In this document: in pieces, positions 10,533-10,643 of the stretch | Position numbering within the stretch: the stretch's first letter is position 1 | Layout of the letters: each line of letters begins with the position of its first letter | Assembly: GCA_030612385.1 (NCBI GenBank) | Contig: JAUWNZ010000024.1 | Location: 1-10,643, forward strand | Reading direction: 5' to 3' | DNA length: 10,643 bases | Origin: Pseudomonadota bacterium | GTDB taxonomy: Bacteria; Desulfobacterota; Syntrophia; Syntrophales; JADFWA01 | Notes under the pieces: model-generated | Databases searched by the model: none | The model's input: the letters and a program-made list of their open reading frames with translations, nothing else | Told to the model about the DNA's origin: nothing | Program-made: the position numbers and the translations under genes

Positions 10533-10643
10533 TAGAGAAAGACTAAAAAGGACGGGTGTCCGGCGGTTGCGAATACTTGGAGCAAATTATAGGTCATGCC
10601 TTCTGTTTAGGTAGGGCCTATAATAGACGGGACACCCGTCCTT
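10533..10643. repeat. Large nested inverted repeat at the window end (origin, packaging or att candidate)
   Basis: The right arm (10533-10561) is the reverse complement of 10630-10643 continued by 5-19 at the window start. Inside the 68-nt insert, 10586-10600 pairs with 10610-10624 (13 of 15 as Watson-Crick or near, one mismatch and two G:U) around a 9-nt loop. An asymmetric internal loop (24 and 5 nt) separates the two stems. Structures like this serve single-strand phages as origins, packaging signals or folded Xer recombination sites. Confidence 0.75.

Larger units (their letters stand above)
10403..10643. other. Non-coding region with tandem hairpins and end-spanning palindrome
   Basis: No gene is supportable here. 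After a T-rich stretch (10407-10420) come two G/C-rich hairpins (10433-10451, 10461-10483), a short unstructured stretch, the right arm of the large inverted repeat (10533-10561), and a nested hairpin (10586-10624). With 1-275 this forms about 500 bp of non-coding, structured DNA. It is the best candidate for the origin, the packaging signal or the recombination site. Confidence 0.65.

Noticed and set aside
1..10643. CRISPR array, tRNA or rRNA genes, insertion sequence, diversity-generating retroelement
   Set aside because: I saw no regularly spaced short repeats outside the propeller gene, no cloverleaf-like segments with a T-loop motif, no transposase and no reverse transcriptase.

Overview
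The window looks like the complete or nearly complete genome of a small tailless phage (or phage-plasmid), about 10.6 kb. It carries a phage-type M15 peptidoglycan peptidase, a run of beta-rich candidate virion proteins with strong Shine-Dalgarno sites, and a ParB-like protein. It has no recognisable terminase, portal, tail, integrase, polymerase, rolling-circle Rep or Walker-type packaging ATPase. Canonical SD sites (AAGGAGG type), GTG starts and a murein peptidase point to a bacterial host. Three textbook sigma-54 (-24/-12) promoters mean the host should have RpoN. The host lineage cannot be read from the sequence.

Ends: bases 1-19 are the exact reverse complement of 10533-10551, and 10630-10643 are the exact reverse complement of 10548-10561. 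If the ends are joined with a 4-base overlap (CCTT), these fuse into one perfect 29-bp inverted repeat around a 68-nt insert that contains its own hairpin. This suggests a circular molecule, about 10,639 bp, cut inside a large hairpin. The surrounding ~500 bp (10403-10643 plus 1-275) is non-coding, rich in hairpins, and is where the two opposing transcription units converge.

Layout: the minus strand carries two blocks. The upstream block (8634 down to 6713) holds six genes: three small proteins of unknown function, two of them cysteine-containing, a possible winged-helix DNA-binding protein, another small protein, and the M15 endolysin. The downstream block (6535 down to 276) starts after a hairpin/T-run terminator. 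It holds a small basic protein, a 49-aa hydrophobic protein, a 288-aa candidate major capsid protein, a 121-aa candidate jelly-roll protein, a 198-aa candidate minor capsid or spike-base protein, and a seven-repeat beta-propeller. After these come an unknown protein, a one-TM protein, a PD-(D/E)XK-like protein and a 537-aa membrane-associated protein. The plus strand carries an AbrB-like protein, the ParB-like protein with a C-terminal zinc-ribbon-like motif, and a 48-aa ORF.

Control: the 670-bp region between the divergent units (8635-9307) holds two divergent sigma-54 promoters with a tandem pair of 15-bp palindromes between them, 21 bp apart. A third sigma-54 promoter (6596-6612) sits between the lysis gene and the structural block but points against both, so its transcript would be antisense to the lysin and the upstream block. 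My reading is a phage whose expression is tied to a host enhancer-binding protein, with a possible antisense RNA over the lysis region. These are inferences from motifs, not demonstrated activity.
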